A stretch of 64,000 bases of DNA from NCBI GenBank assembly GCA_035507035.1, contig DATJOJ010000061.1, positions 124,001 to 188,000 on the forward strand. The letters are read 5' to 3'. The notes beneath the pieces are model-generated. The model ran no database searches, had not been told where the DNA came from, and saw nothing but the letters and a program-made list of their open reading frames with translations. Below are positions 50,982 to 60,593 of the stretch, one piece after another; within the stretch, counting starts at the first letter, position 1, and the number at the start of each line of letters is the position of its first letter. This DNA is from DATJOJ01 sp035507035. GTDB taxonomy: Bacteria > Acidobacteriota > Terriglobia > Terriglobales > Acidobacteriaceae. Made by a program: the position numbers and the translations under genes.

Positions 50982-51245
50982 ATGGCAAATCATTTTTCGG
51001 CGCTTAAGCGCGCCCGTCAGACGGAACGTCGAACCACCCGCAACCGCGCGAACACCTCGCGCCTGCGCACCGCACTGCGCAGCTTTCGCGAAACCATGGC
51101 CAAGGGCGATAAGCCTGCCGCCCAGCAGGCCTTTCGCGAGACCGTCTCCGTGCTCGACAAGGCCGTGCAGAAGGGCGTGCTCCACCGCAATACTTCATCC
51201 CGCTACAAGTCCCGTCTGAGCGCTCGGCTGAACGCGATGAAGTAA
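50982..51245 (+). CDS. rpsT: 30S ribosomal protein S20
   Basis: 87 residues, helical and very basic. Family pattern MANHFSALKRARQTERRTTR, then SRLRTALRSFRETMAKGDKP and the C-terminal LHRNTSSRYKSRLSARLNAM. It binds 16S rRNA early in small-subunit assembly. Monocistronic as usual for S20. Confidence 0.97.
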   Translation: MANHFSALKRARQTERRTTRNRANTSRLRTALRSFRETMAKGDKPAAQQAFRETVSVLDKAVQKGVLHRNTSSRYKSRLSARLNAMK

Positions 51246-51467
51246 ATTTAGCCACCAGCTCTCAGCCAACAGCTTTCAGTTTTTGCTCAAAGGTCATGGG
51301 GGACGCAGCTCCGCAGGCGCGTCACAGCTTAGCCCCGGACGTAAGTCCTGTGAGTGTCAGAGCGATCCCACGGGCCCAAGGCGCAACCTCACCAACTGTT
51401 GTGATCCCCTCCAACCATAACGCCGCGAACATGGCATACTGTTATCTGCATCCAGCCGGAGGGTATA

Positions 51468-52673
51468 ATGACCACCTTTGCCATGGAACCAGCGACCCAA
51501 TACGAACTTCGTTTAGCCGAGCGCATGTCGCGCCTTGGTACCGAGACCGCTTTCGAGGTACTCAACCGCGCGCGTCAGTTGGAGCGCCAGGGCAAAGACA
51601 TCGTCCACCTCGAAATTGGCGAACCGGATTTCGACACACCTAAGAACGTGGTCGAGGCCGCCGTTGATGCACTGCACAAGGGCTGGACGCATTACGGTCC
51701 TTCGGCCGGTCTTCCGGAACTGCGCCAGGCCATTGCCGACGATGTAAGTCGTTCCCGTGGAGTCAAAGTCGCACCCGAAGAAGTTGTTGTCGTTCCGGGC
51801 GGTAAGCCGATTATTTTCTTTACGCTGCTTGCATTGGCTGATGTCGGAGATGAGGTTATCTATCCAAATCCGGGTTTCCCGATTTATGAGTCGATGATCA
51901 ATTATCTCGGCGCGAAGGCCGTGCCGTATCGCCTGCACGAAGAGAGAGATTTCAGCCTTGATGTAAATGAACTCAAAGCTCTAATCACCGACCGCACCAG
52001 ATTAATCATCATCAATTCACCGCAAAATCCGACTGGCGGCGTACTCGACAAAAAAGATATTCGCGATATCGCCGACGCGATCGGCGATCGCAACATCATG
52101 GTGCTCTCGGATGAAATCTATAGCCGATTGATTTTCGAGGGCGAGCATCATTCGATCATGTCGCTAGCCGGCTTCAAAGAACGCACCATCCTGCTCGACG
52201 GCTTCTCAAAAACCTATGCGATGACCGGATGGCGCATGGGCTACGGCGTGATGCGCGCTGACCTCGCAACTCACATGACGCGCTTGATGACCAATTCAAA
52301 CTCCTGCACCGCCAGCTTCACCCAGATCGCTGGGATCGAGGCGCTCCGCGGCGATCAATCCTCTGTCGATCACATGCGCGACGAATTCCAACGGCGCCGC
52401 GATGCTTTTGTGGCTGGCCTCAACAAGATCAAAGGGTTCTCCTGCCGTTTGCCCAAGGGCGCGTTCTACGTGTTTCCAAATATCACAAAGACTGGATGGA
52501 AATCGAAGAAGTTGGCCGACGCGCTCCTCGATGACGCAGGCGTGGCCGCTCTATCGGGAACATCTTTCGGTGCCTACGGCGAAGGCTATTTACGCTTCAG
52601 CGTGGCCAATTCGCTGGAGAACTTAAATAAAGCTCTCGAGCGCATCGATCAGTGGACTAAGAAAAGTTTGTAG
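51468..52673 (+). CDS. Aspartate-type aminotransferase (class I/II, PLP)
   Basis: 401 residues. GGAGGG lies 4 nt before the ATG at 51468; MEPATQ at 51483 is an alternative. It transfers amino groups with pyridoxal phosphate. The Schiff-base lysine is in LLDGFSKTYAMTGWRMGYG. NSPQNPTGGVLDKKD carries the Asn and NPTG motif, and LEIGEPDFDTPKNV is the usual N-terminal substrate loop. C-terminal Arg is in EGYLRFSVAN. It resembles aspartate aminotransferase of subgroup Ib; substrate range is not certain. Confidence 0.94.
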   Translation: MTTFAMEPATQYELRLAERMSRLGTETAFEVLNRARQLERQGKDIVHLEIGEPDFDTPKNVVEAAVDALHKGWTHYGPSAGLPELRQAIADDVSRSRGVKVAPEEVVVVPGGKPIIFFTLLALADVGDEVIYPNPGFPIYESMINYLGAKAVPYRLHEERDFSLDVNELKALITDRTRLIIINSPQNPTGGVLDKKDIRDIADAIGDRNIMVLSDEIYSRLIFEGEHHSIMSLAGFKERTILLDGFSKTYAMTGWRMGYGVMRADLATHMTRLMTNSNSCTASFTQIAGIEALRGDQSSVDHMRDEFQRRRDAFVAGLNKIKGFSCRLPKGAFYVFPNITKTGWKSKKLADALLDDAGVAALSGTSFGAYGEGYLRFSVANSLENLNKALERIDQWTKKSL

Positions 52674-52690
52674 AAAAGCGTAAACATATA

Positions 52691-52742
52691 GTACACAGAC
52701 GTCCACGGCGAGTTTCCTCTGAGACCTCTGTGTTTAAGGTTC
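52691..52742. repeat. Dispersed intergenic phrase, second copy
   Basis: GTACACAGACGTCCACGG ... CCTCTGTGTTTAAGGTT matches the phrase at 15436-15480 in its core CTCTGTGTTTAA(A)GG. It immediately precedes the start of the PNPOx-like gene. Confidence 0.45.
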
Positions 52743-52746
52743 GGCG

Positions 52747-53259
52747 ATGGGTACCAGGAAAACATCCGTCCACAAATTCCCCCAACCCTCCCGCCCGCAC
52801 ATGCCCGGCTACGGGCTTCCTAAAAGCTCCAGGGGCCTGCTCGCCTGGAAGTGGGCCGAAGACCGCCTGAAGAAGTCCCATAACTACTGGATCACCACCG
52901 TGAAGCCCGACGGCTCGCCCCACACCATGGTCGTTTGGGGCTTGTGGCAGGATGGAGCGTTTCTCTTCAGCACGGGCCACGAATCGCGAAAAGCGCGCAA
53001 TCTGGTAAAGAATGATCACTGTATCGTCTGCACCGAGCGCGCCAACGAGGCGGTCATCGTCGAGGGTATTGCTGAGGAGGTCCGCGATGCGTCCGTTCGC
53101 CACAAATTTTTTTCGGTGTACGAAAAGAAATATGAATACGATATGTCGTCATTCGCGGATGAGCCCATCTACGCCGTGCGGCCGGTTGTCGTGTTTGGGC
53201 TGTATGAAAAGAAATTTCAGACAGCCGCGACTCGCTGGAAATTCGGTAAGACCGAGTGA
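52747..53259 (+). CDS. Pyridoxamine 5'-phosphate oxidase-family protein
   Basis: 170 residues. A split-barrel flavin fold is seen: SHNYWITTVKPDGSPHTMVV, FLFSTGHESRKARNLVKNDH, IVCTERANEAVIVEGIAEEV. These PNPOx-like proteins bind FMN or F420 and act as reductases or scavengers. True PdxH residues are not complete, so it is unlikely to be the vitamin B6 enzyme. The VOC gene starts 25 nt downstream on the same strand. Confidence 0.85.
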   Translation: MGTRKTSVHKFPQPSRPHMPGYGLPKSSRGLLAWKWAEDRLKKSHNYWITTVKPDGSPHTMVVWGLWQDGAFLFSTGHESRKARNLVKNDHCIVCTERANEAVIVEGIAEEVRDASVRHKFFSVYEKKYEYDMSSFADEPIYAVRPVVVFGLYEKKFQTAATRWKFGKTE

Positions 53260-53284
53260 AATAAACGACTGCTAGGAGGAAATA

Positions 53285-53707
53285 ATGATCGCTGGCGTCC
53301 ACACCATCCTATACAGTACGCGCGCGGAAGCGGTGCGTACTTTCTTCCGCGATGTCCTCAAGCTTTCTCATGTCGACGCCGGCCAAGGCTGGCTGATTTT
53401 CGCCGCGCCTCCGGGCGAGATTGCTGTCCATCCTGCGGAAGAGCCGGGACCGCCCGAGCTGTATTTAATGTGTACCGATCTCAAGGCGACCATGGCGGAG
53501 CTGGAGCGAAAAGGTGTCGAGTTCGCCGCACCAGTGTCAGAACAAAGATGGGGCCTGCTGACTCACATCAAACTGCCGGATGGCGAAAAGCTCGGCTTGT
53601 ACGAGCCGCGCCACAAGATGGCGATCAAGATGGAAGCTGCTGCGGGCAGGAAATCGTCGAAGACGAGAGAGATCAAAAGGCCAAAGAATGCGTTGCGCAA
53701 GAGATAA
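53285..53707 (+). CDS. VOC (glyoxalase/bleomycin-resistance) family protein
   Basis: 140 residues, AGGAGGAAATA upstream of the ATG. One VOC module: IAGVHTILYSTRAEAVRTFF, WLIFAAPPGEIAVHPAEEPG, LYLMCTDLKATMAELERKGV. A basic Lys-rich tail of about 30 residues ends it. Metal-ligand positions (His near the start, Glu at the end) are present. Substrate unknown. Confidence 0.88.
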   Translation: MIAGVHTILYSTRAEAVRTFFRDVLKLSHVDAGQGWLIFAAPPGEIAVHPAEEPGPPELYLMCTDLKATMAELERKGVEFAAPVSEQRWGLLTHIKLPDGEKLGLYEPRHKMAIKMEAAAGRKSSKTREIKRPKNALRKR

Positions 53708-54112
53708 ATAGCGAAGTCGGAGATTTCTCTGTTTTGATACCGTCTATCGATTGATAAGCTTAAGATTGCTCCATGTGGCGCAGGATCCATATTCTCGGGC
53801 CGGTTCAAATCCTTTTTGTGGCATCTCTTTCAGCGGCAACAATCGCAGTTCCGCTTGCTCTGTGCGCTATGCCTCATGGCGGAACAGCGCTCATTCGCAA
53901 TCTCTCCTGGCCTGATACGCTTACGCCTTTCATCGCTTTCGCGGCTGCTTTCATCCTGGATCCGTCTAATCCGTGTAGATCCGTGGACTAGCTTCTCTCT
54001 GCTCCCATCACACCCCCCTGTGATTCCCCGCACTGAGCGCCCGGTCATCCCCTCCTAGACTCAGGACAGCGAGCGTCAGCACGGATTCTGCCTGGCGCGA
54101 GGGGGGACGAAC
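53708..54112. other. Intergenic region before transketolase
   Basis: About 400 nt. It contains one short frame (53773-53991, hydrophobic middle) that I do not accept as a gene, a stock phrase near 53965-53990 (AATCCGTGTAGATCCGTGG), and the transketolase leader with a purine-rich GAGGGGGGACG before its ATG. Confidence 0.5.
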
Positions 54113-56167
54113 ATGGCCATCAAGGATTCCACTACCGGAAAAATCCGGCGCGAATACTCCATCGCCGACCTGAAAGACGCCGCTAATCTAATGCGCGGCT
54201 ACGACCTCGTGGCGCTATGCGCTGCCGGTTCGGGACACGCAGGCGGAACGCTCTCCATCATGGATATCGCCGCCGCTCTTTATCTTCGCGTGGCTGACCA
54301 TGACTGCAACAATCCTAATTGGCCCGACCGCGACCGCATCATCTGGTCCACCGGCCATAAAGCCCCGAGCCTTTATCTTGGGCTGGCGTTTGCCGGCTTT
54401 TGTCCTCTCGATGACATCGTTCTTCTGCGCAAGCTGGGGTCGCCTTATCAAGGCCATCCGCATTGGCTCAAGCTACCCGGCGTGGAAGTTTCCACCGGAT
54501 CGCTCGGGCAAGGGCTTAGCGTTGCCGTTGGAATTGCGTTGGCAGGCAAGCTGAACAATAAAAGCTACAAGACTTTCTGCATTATGGGTGACGGAGAGCA
54601 GCAGGAAGGCCAGGTCTGGGAAGCCGCCATGGAAGCCGGCCACTACAGGCTCGACAACCTGGTCGGAATCATTGACTACAACCGCCTGCAGATCGACGGC
54701 TGGGTTTCAGATGTCATGAACGTGGACCCGCTGGAAGAAAAATACGCTAGCTTCGGCTGGGAGGTCGCACGCATCAACGGTCATGACATGGCGGAAGTGG
54801 TCGATGCCCTGGAGGCAGCAAAAGGCGCGACCGGCAAGCCCACATTGATTCTTGCCGATACCGTGAAAGGCAAGGGCATAAGCTTTATTGAAAACATCGC
54901 CGGCTGGCACGGCAAAGTGCCTACTTACGAAGAAATGGCCAAGGGCCTGGCAGAGCTTGGATTGACCGACCGCATTCCCGTGCATCATCTCTTGGAAAAA
55001 GCCAAAAAATATCAAGTGGAAGTCGATAGTAAGCTCGACGCGAAGATGCCTCATTTCAGCCGCAATTTCTGGTGGAATGCCGGCGACACCATGAAAGTGC
55101 AGATGCAGCCAACCCGCATGGGCTTCGGCCAAAGCCTGGCAACGAACGGTGGCGACGAGCGAGTAGTTTGTCTTGGGCTCGACATTTCTGGATCAATCAC
55201 CATTAGCGAGTTTTATGCTAATAAGCCCGAGCGTAAGAAGCGCTGGCTGAGCATGGGCATCGCCGAGCAATCGGCTACTGCGGTCGCCGCGGGATTAGCA
55301 AAAGAAGGCAAGTTGCCTGTGTTCGGTACCTACGCAACCTTCGCAGCGGCGCGAAATCTCGATCAGATTCGCACTTCGGTTTGCTACGGAAATTTCAATG
55401 TGCTGATTGCGGGAGCGCACGGCGGCGTTTCTGTCGGCCCGGATGGCGCGACTCATCAGGCGCTGGAGGATCTGTTTGCCATGTGCGGCTTGCCGAACAT
55501 GTCGGTCGTGGTTCCCTGCGACGTAGTCGAAACCCGCAAAGCAACCGACTATTTGCTCCTGAAACATCGAGGGCCAAAATACATTCGATTCGCGCGTGAG
55601 GCCACGCCCATTGTTACTAATCAGCACACGCCGTTCGAATTTGGTAAGGCGAATGTTATCCGCTTCCGCGGCGAAGACCCCAACTTCTCCGATGCATTCG
55701 AGCAAATTCCGGCTGCCGATCACGAAAATGAACATGAAGATCTGACCATCATCGCCTGTGGTCCGATGGTGCCCGAGGCCATGCGGGCGGCCTGGATCCT
55801 AAAGACGGACTTCGGATACGAAACTCGTGTCATCAATCTTCACACGCTCAAGCCGATCGACGAAGCCGCAATCCTGCGCGCCGCCCGTGAAACCGGAGTC
55901 ATCGTCACTGCTGAGGAGCACCAGATCGGGGCGCTGGCCTGGCGCGTGAGCGGCGTAATCACGGAATCTAGTCTTGCCGGTCCCGTGCTTACGGGCGCGA
56001 TTGGCGTAAAAGATCGTTTTGGCGATTCCGGAGCCCCCTGGGAGTTAATCAAAGAGTTCGAAGTCAGCGCCGAGCACATCGCGAAAAAAGCGGTTGAACT
56101 CATCGATCGAAAGCGCGGTCACGTAACGACGGCGGAAATCCTCTTCGAAGAATCCTGGTCCCGGTAA
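54113..56167 (+). CDS. tkt: Transketolase, full length
   Basis: 684 residues with N- and C-halves in one chain. It transfers two-carbon ketol units in the pentose phosphate or Calvin-type pathway using thiamine diphosphate. The TPP motif starts at GDG (159-161) in MGDGEQQEGQVWEAAMEAGH and ends in IIDYN. Active-site His residues are in STGHKAPSLY and GSGHAGGTLSIMDIAAALY. The pyrimidine domain has LSMGIAEQSATAVAAGLAKE; the C-terminal domain follows. GAGGGGGGACG upstream sets the start. Confidence 0.95.
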   Translation: MAIKDSTTGKIRREYSIADLKDAANLMRGYDLVALCAAGSGHAGGTLSIMDIAAALYLRVADHDCNNPNWPDRDRIIWSTGHKAPSLYLGLAFAGFCPLDDIVLLRKLGSPYQGHPHWLKLPGVEVSTGSLGQGLSVAVGIALAGKLNNKSYKTFCIMGDGEQQEGQVWEAAMEAGHYRLDNLVGIIDYNRLQIDGWVSDVMNVDPLEEKYASFGWEVARINGHDMAEVVDALEAAKGATGKPTLILADTVKGKGISFIENIAGWHGKVPTYEEMAKGLAELGLTDRIPVHHLLEKAKKYQVEVDSKLDAKMPHFSRNFWWNAGDTMKVQMQPTRMGFGQSLATNGGDERVVCLGLDISGSITISEFYANKPERKKRWLSMGIAEQSATAVAAGLAKEGKLPVFGTYATFAAARNLDQIRTSVCYGNFNVLIAGAHGGVSVGPDGATHQALEDLFAMCGLPNMSVVVPCDVVETRKATDYLLLKHRGPKYIRFAREATPIVTNQHTPFEFGKANVIRFRGEDPNFSDAFEQIPAADHENEHEDLTIIACGPMVPEAMRAAWILKTDFGYETRVINLHTLKPIDEAAILRAARETGVIVTAEEHQIGALAWRVSGVITESSLAGPVLTGAIGVKDRFGDSGAPWELIKEFEVSAEHIAKKAVELIDRKRGHVTTAEILFEESWSR

Positions 56168-56282
56168 AGCTGCGACCGCCGGCCGCTGAGCCACGCCACA
56201 GGCTTCTGCTCCATTCCAAAGATCGCGCTGGAAATTGCGCCACAATCTGCGTAAAATCTGCAAATTCTTCCGGCTGAGAACC

Positions 56283-57392
56283 ATGACTAAGAAACTTCGC
56301 GTCTTTGCCACTTGTGATATTGGCGAATCCGTCGGCCTGTTGCGCCAGCGCGGCTACGAAGTCGAGGTCTATCCCGAGCCGGAGGCTCCGCCCAAGAGTC
56401 TGATTATCGGTAAGGTGAAATCCGGCGTAGACGGCCTGATCACCACTCTCCGCGATCCCATCGACGCCGAAGTATTCGAAGCGGGGAAGGGTACGCTTAA
56501 AGTCGTGGCCCAGATTGCCGTTGGCTTCGACAACATCAATCGCGCCGATGCCAATCGTTACAAGGTTCCTTTCACCCACACTGCTGACGTGCTAACCGAA
56601 GCGACGGCCGAATTCGCATTCTTCATGATGGGCGTCTTGGCGCGAAAGATGTGGAGTGCCGAGCATCTGACCCGCGAAAACCAGTGGGCATACTGGCATC
56701 CGTATTTGCCTTATCTCGGTGATGAAGTTACCGGCAAAACCATCGCAGTCATCGGGACCGGTCGCATTGGGCAGGCGTTGATCAAGAAATGCACCGGCTT
56801 CGACATGAACATTCTTTGCTACGACCCGGTGTATCAGAATCAAGACTTCGTAAACGCTGTGCAGGAGACAAAAGACCTGCGCCACGCCAAAGGGTTTTCG
56901 CAGGACAAAACCTGGATCAAGTATGTGCCCCTAGAGGAAGCTCTCAGCGAGGCCGACTTCGTCAGCATTCACGTGCCGCTCTTGCGTGAAGGCGAAAGCA
57001 CAACTTCCACCTATCATTTCATCAACGAGCGCACCTTAAAAATGATGAAGCCCACCGCCTATTTGATCAATGACTCCCGTGGCCCTGTGGTCGATGAACT
57101 CGCCGTCGTGAAAGCGCTGAAAGAGAATTGGATTGCCGGCGCGGCACTCGACGTTTATGAAAAAGAGCCGCTGCCTCACGATTCGCCCTTGCGCGACCCT
57201 GCTCTCGAGGACCGCCTGCGGCTGTACCCCCATTTTGCCAGCGCCGCGCGCCTGACGCGTTTGTCGCCGGATCCCAATCGTGGTATGGCCGGACGCTGTG
57301 TGCAGGGGCTGATCGATGTTCTGGAAGGAAACTACGGCGGCGATGTCACGAAGATGCCGTATGTGGTGAATAAGGAAGCGTTCGCGAAGTAG
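56283..57392 (+). CDS. D-isomer-specific 2-hydroxyacid dehydrogenase
   Basis: 369 residues from the ATG at 56283. The NAD-binding fold is TIAVIGTGRIGQALIKKC. Catalytic residues fit: Arg in LINDSRGPVVDELAV, Glu in LDVYEKEPLP, His in YPHFASAARLTRL. The last segment lacks the usual PHxG but keeps His. Substrate is not certain: glyoxylate/hydroxypyruvate reductase or related. It is 115 nt after transketolase; possible carbon-flux link. Confidence 0.9.
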   Translation: MTKKLRVFATCDIGESVGLLRQRGYEVEVYPEPEAPPKSLIIGKVKSGVDGLITTLRDPIDAEVFEAGKGTLKVVAQIAVGFDNINRADANRYKVPFTHTADVLTEATAEFAFFMMGVLARKMWSAEHLTRENQWAYWHPYLPYLGDEVTGKTIAVIGTGRIGQALIKKCTGFDMNILCYDPVYQNQDFVNAVQETKDLRHAKGFSQDKTWIKYVPLEEALSEADFVSIHVPLLREGESTTSTYHFINERTLKMMKPTAYLINDSRGPVVDELAVVKALKENWIAGAALDVYEKEPLPHDSPLRDPALEDRLRLYPHFASAARLTRLSPDPNRGMAGRCVQGLIDVLEGNYGGDVTKMPYVVNKEAFAK

Positions 57393-57404
57393 GCGTCGAT
57401 GGAG

Positions 57405-57426
57405 GACGGGCGTCTCCTCGCCCGTC
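57405..57426. repeat. GC hairpin GACGGGCG / CGCCCGTC
   Basis: Perfect 8-bp inverted repeat with a 6-nt loop, between the convergent dehydrogenase and glycosyltransferase genes. It matches the hairpin at 19103-19124 and could serve as a bidirectional terminator here. Confidence 0.6.
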
Positions 57427-57431
57427 TGCTT

Positions 57432-58412
57432 CTACTCCGACACGCTGTGTTCCTCGCTGCTCTGGGAGCGCAACACTCGATCTACATAGTATGGCGCACG
57501 GCGAGCCGGTTCGTAGAAGTGCCGCACCTGCATCTCGCCGAGCAAGCCCACGGCAAGCATATTGAGCCCAGCGAGCAGCAGAACCGCTGCAAAAATCATC
57601 AGGGGGCCGTGCTGAGTCATTACATCGGCGTGGTTCAAGAATTTTTCTACCAGCAACCAGCCGGTCACTCCGCTTCCCCCCAAGATACTCAACATACCTA
57701 CCGTGCCAAAAAAATGCAGCGGCCGCGACAGATAACGCAGCAGGAAGCGAATCGTCATCAAGTCAAAGAACACTCGGAAGGTTCGCGAGATACCGTAGTG
57801 CGACGCGCCGCGCTCACGATTGATATTGCGAATCGGGACTTCGCAGATCGACGCGCCATACCAGGACGCCAGCGCGGGAATGAAACGGTGCAGCTCTCCG
57901 TAAAGTGGAACCTGATCGAGAATCTCACGCCGATAGGCTTTGAATGTGGTTCCAAAGTCATGAATATCGACACCGCTTAGCTTGGCCATCACCCAGTTGG
58001 CGCAGCGCGAAGGAATACGGCGCAGCCAAAGGTTATCGATGCGCGTCTTTCGCCATCCGCTGACGATGTCGTAACCCTCGGCAATTTTCTCCAGAAAAAT
58101 AGGGATGTCGGCTGGATCATGCTGCAGATCGCCATCCATCGCGATGATGTATTCGCCGCGGGCGTGGTCGAATCCGGCGGCCAGCGCAGAAGTCTGTCCG
58201 AAATTGCGCCGCAGGCGAACCACTGTGACGCGGCTATCCACCGAAGCGATCGAACGCAGCAGATTAAAGGTCCGGTCGCGGGAACCGTCGTCGACCAAGA
58301 TCATTTCGAAGCTCTCGCCACTCGCCTCCATGACCACCTTCACGCGGTCGTAAAGTTCGGTGACATTTTCCTGTTCATTGTGCAGGGGTACGACGATAGA
58401 GAACCTAGGCAT
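57432..58412 (-). CDS. Family 2 glycosyltransferase with C-terminal TM pair (DPM1/GtrB-like)
   Basis: 326 residues. The catalytic domain has FSIVVPLHNEQENVTELYDR, MILVDDGSRDRTFNLLRSI, GEYIIAMDGDLQHDPADIPI (DxD) and DIVSGWRKTRIDNLWLRRIP. Two TM helices follow (about 230-255 and 270-290). Such enzymes charge polyprenyl phosphate with sugar for envelope glycans. The gene is flanked by convergent and divergent genes, so it is alone. Confidence 0.93.
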   Translation of the reverse strand: MPRFSIVVPLHNEQENVTELYDRVKVVMEASGESFEMILVDDGSRDRTFNLLRSIASVDSRVTVVRLRRNFGQTSALAAGFDHARGEYIIAMDGDLQHDPADIPIFLEKIAEGYDIVSGWRKTRIDNLWLRRIPSRCANWVMAKLSGVDIHDFGTTFKAYRREILDQVPLYGELHRFIPALASWYGASICEVPIRNINRERGASHYGISRTFRVFFDLMTIRFLLRYLSRPLHFFGTVGMLSILGGSGVTGWLLVEKFLNHADVMTQHGPLMIFAAVLLLAGLNMLAVGLLGEMQVRHFYEPARRAPYYVDRVLRSQSSEEHSVSE

Positions 58413-58555
58413 GGGAAGCTCTATTATAGAGCCTGGTACGCCGTGGGATGGCCCGGAATCTGCATTTTAGGGAAAACTCTGGAAACCAGAACGATAACAC
58501 TGGTCGGGTCTTTTTTGTTGTATCTTCAACCTTTACCTGATGGAGGGCGTTTCCT

Positions 58556-58741
58556 GTGATGAACTTGACGGTTCTTGGGAGGGGGGTCTCCTCGATGGAC
58601 AACACCGTAATGATTTGTTTCGGCAGCGTAATCGCAACCATGACCGCTTTGTGTTTCATGGAGCTTCGCCGCATTCGCCGGAGACTGGACGGAACAAGCT
58701 CGTCACAAGTGGCAAAGTCGCAGGTTCCTGCCGCGGGTTAG
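58556..58741 (+). CDS. Small single-TM protein, about 61 aa
   Basis: GGAGGG at 58542-58547 sits 8 nt before a GTG and 11 nt before an ATG. One TM (NTVMICFGSVIATMTALCFM) is followed by a basic stretch (ELRRIRRRLDG). No family recognised. A similar-sized protein is at 63309-63494, but they are not clearly homologous. Confidence 0.5.
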   Translation: MMNLTVLGRGVSSMDNTVMICFGSVIATMTALCFMELRRIRRRLDGTSSSQVAKSQVPAAG

Positions 58742-58799
58742 TCTCGACGCTGGGTGAGCGCTTTCCGCGGTGGTCACTGGTTCTCTGCTTAGTGTCTGC

Positions 58800-58831
58800 T
58801 TGACATTCTCACCTGCCCAATCGCCTATAAT
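58800..58831 (+). promoter_or_regulatory. Candidate promoter of the amidase gene
   Basis: TTGACA (58800-58805) and TATAAT (58826-58831) are both perfect but are 20 nt apart, longer than the optimal 17. The transcript start would lie about 35 nt before the TTG start codon. Confidence 0.45.
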
Positions 58832-58874
58832 TTCGCTTTTCATCATTCCAGGGAAATTTCAAGGAGAAGCAGAA

Positions 58875-60509
58875 TTGAGTAATATCGATTGTCTTTCCCT
58901 GCCGCGTCGAACTTTTTTAAAACGAAGCCTTCTGACCGGCGCAGCGCTGATGCCCGCCTTGGGGGCAGCTCGCGGACTGGTTCCATCGCCAAGCCCGCAG
59001 GATCAGGTGAAGTCGTTTGACCTGGAAGAAATCTCCATCTCCGATCTTCAGGACGGGATGGCTTCGGGCAAATACACCGCGCTCTCGATCACGGAGAAAT
59101 ATTTGACGCGGATCGAAGAAATCGACCGCAACGGCCCGAGATTGACCAGTGTGATCGAAACAAATCCCGATGCCGTGGCCATCGCCGAGGCAGCCGACAA
59201 GGAACGAAAAGCCGGCCAAACACGCGGACCTTTGCATGGAATTCCAGTTCTGATCAAAGACAACATCGATACCGCCGACCGCATGCAAACTACTGCCGGC
59301 TCGCTGGCGTTACTCGGATCGAAGCCCAAGGAGGATTCCTTCGTTGCGCAAAAACTGCGTGAAGCGGGTGCGGTGATTCTGGGCAAAACCAACCTCAGCG
59401 AGTGGGCCAACATTCGCTCCAGCCATTCGAGCAGCGGGTGGAGTGGGCGAGGCGGCCTATGCAAGAATCCTTACGCTTTGGATCGTAACGCTTGCGGTTC
59501 GAGTTCGGGATCGGGCGCAGCGACATCGGCCAATCTTTGCGCAGCTGCGGTCGGCACCGAGACCGATGGCTCAGTTGTGTGTCCTTCGTCGTCGAACGGC
59601 CTTGTTGGAATCAAGCCGACGCTTGGCTTGATTAGCCGCGCGGGAATCATTCCCATCTCGCACAGTCAGGACACAGCCGGACCTATGGCGCGAAGCGTGC
59701 GCGACGCCGCGATTTTGCTGGGTGCGCTAGCTGGGGTTGACCCACGCGACAGCGCGACAGCGGCCAGCATGGGGAAAATCGCGATGGATTACACCAGCTA
59801 CCTGGATCCGAATGGGTTGCGCGGTGCGCGCATCGGCGTGGCGCGAAAATATTTTGGCTTCAATGATGCCGTCGACAAATTGATGGAAGAAATCATCGGG
59901 GTAATAAAAAGCCAGGGCGCTGAGATCATCGATCCCGCCGACTTGCCCTCGCACGGAAAATTCAACGACACCGAGTTCACCGTATTGCAATACGAATTGA
60001 AAGCCGATTTGAACGCGTATCTCGCGAACCGGCCGGGCGCGCCCTCATCGTTGAAAGACGTAATTGACTTTAATGATCGCAATCGCGCGAAGGAAATGCC
60101 TTATTTCGGGCAGGACATTTTTCTGAAAGCCGAAGCCAAAGGCCCGTTGAGTTCCAAGGAGTACACCGACGCCTTGGAGGCCTGTCAGCGACTCGCGCGC
60201 AAGGAAGGCATCGACGCAGTGATGGACGAGCACAAGCTCGATGCGATCATGGCCCCAACAGCCGGGCCAGCGTGGCTGACCGATCTGGTCAATGGTGATA
60301 ACGCCGCGGGAGGCAGCTCTAACGCTGCAGCCGTCGCCGGATATCCCGATATCACTGTGCCAGCGGGATACATTTTTGGCTTGCCGGTGGGCGTGTCATT
60401 CTTCGGCCGCGCCTGGAGCGAGCCGACACTGCTGAAGATCGCGTATGGCTTCGAGCAAGCGACGAGAGTGAGAAAGGCGCCGTCGTTTCTGGCAACGGCG
60501 AAGATCTAG
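58875..60509 (+). CDS. Tat-exported amidase (amidase-signature family)
   Basis: 544 residues from a TTG at 58875, preceded by AAGGAGAAGCAG; the frame is open further upstream but lacks sense. The Tat-like leader is LPRRTFLKRSLLTGAALMPA. The Ser-cisSer-Lys triad is in PLHGIPVLIKDNIDT (Lys), GSSSGSGAATSANLC (cis-Ser) and AAAVGTETDGSVVCPSSSNG (Ser). It hydrolyses amides outside the cytoplasm; not GatA, since it is exported and no gatBC is present. Substrate unknown. Confidence 0.92.
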   Translation: MSNIDCLSLPRRTFLKRSLLTGAALMPALGAARGLVPSPSPQDQVKSFDLEEISISDLQDGMASGKYTALSITEKYLTRIEEIDRNGPRLTSVIETNPDAVAIAEAADKERKAGQTRGPLHGIPVLIKDNIDTADRMQTTAGSLALLGSKPKEDSFVAQKLREAGAVILGKTNLSEWANIRSSHSSSGWSGRGGLCKNPYALDRNACGSSSGSGAATSANLCAAAVGTETDGSVVCPSSSNGLVGIKPTLGLISRAGIIPISHSQDTAGPMARSVRDAAILLGALAGVDPRDSATAASMGKIAMDYTSYLDPNGLRGARIGVARKYFGFNDAVDKLMEEIIGVIKSQGAEIIDPADLPSHGKFNDTEFTVLQYELKADLNAYLANRPGAPSSLKDVIDFNDRNRAKEMPYFGQDIFLKAEAKGPLSSKEYTDALEACQRLARKEGIDAVMDEHKLDAIMAPTAGPAWLTDLVNGDNAAGGSSNAAAVAGYPDITVPAGYIFGLPVGVSFFGRAWSEPTLLKIAYGFEQATRVRKAPSFLATAKI

Positions 60510-60593
60510 GCCTCCCCGATCCTTCCACGAGCAAACAGAAAACTGGGAGTGCCCCATCCTTTTGCGCACGTTGCGAAAGCGTGGGAAAGGCGG

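Noticed and set aside
53773..53991. 72-residue frame before transketolase
   Set aside because: Weak start, ends in a dispersed repeat phrase, no family features.
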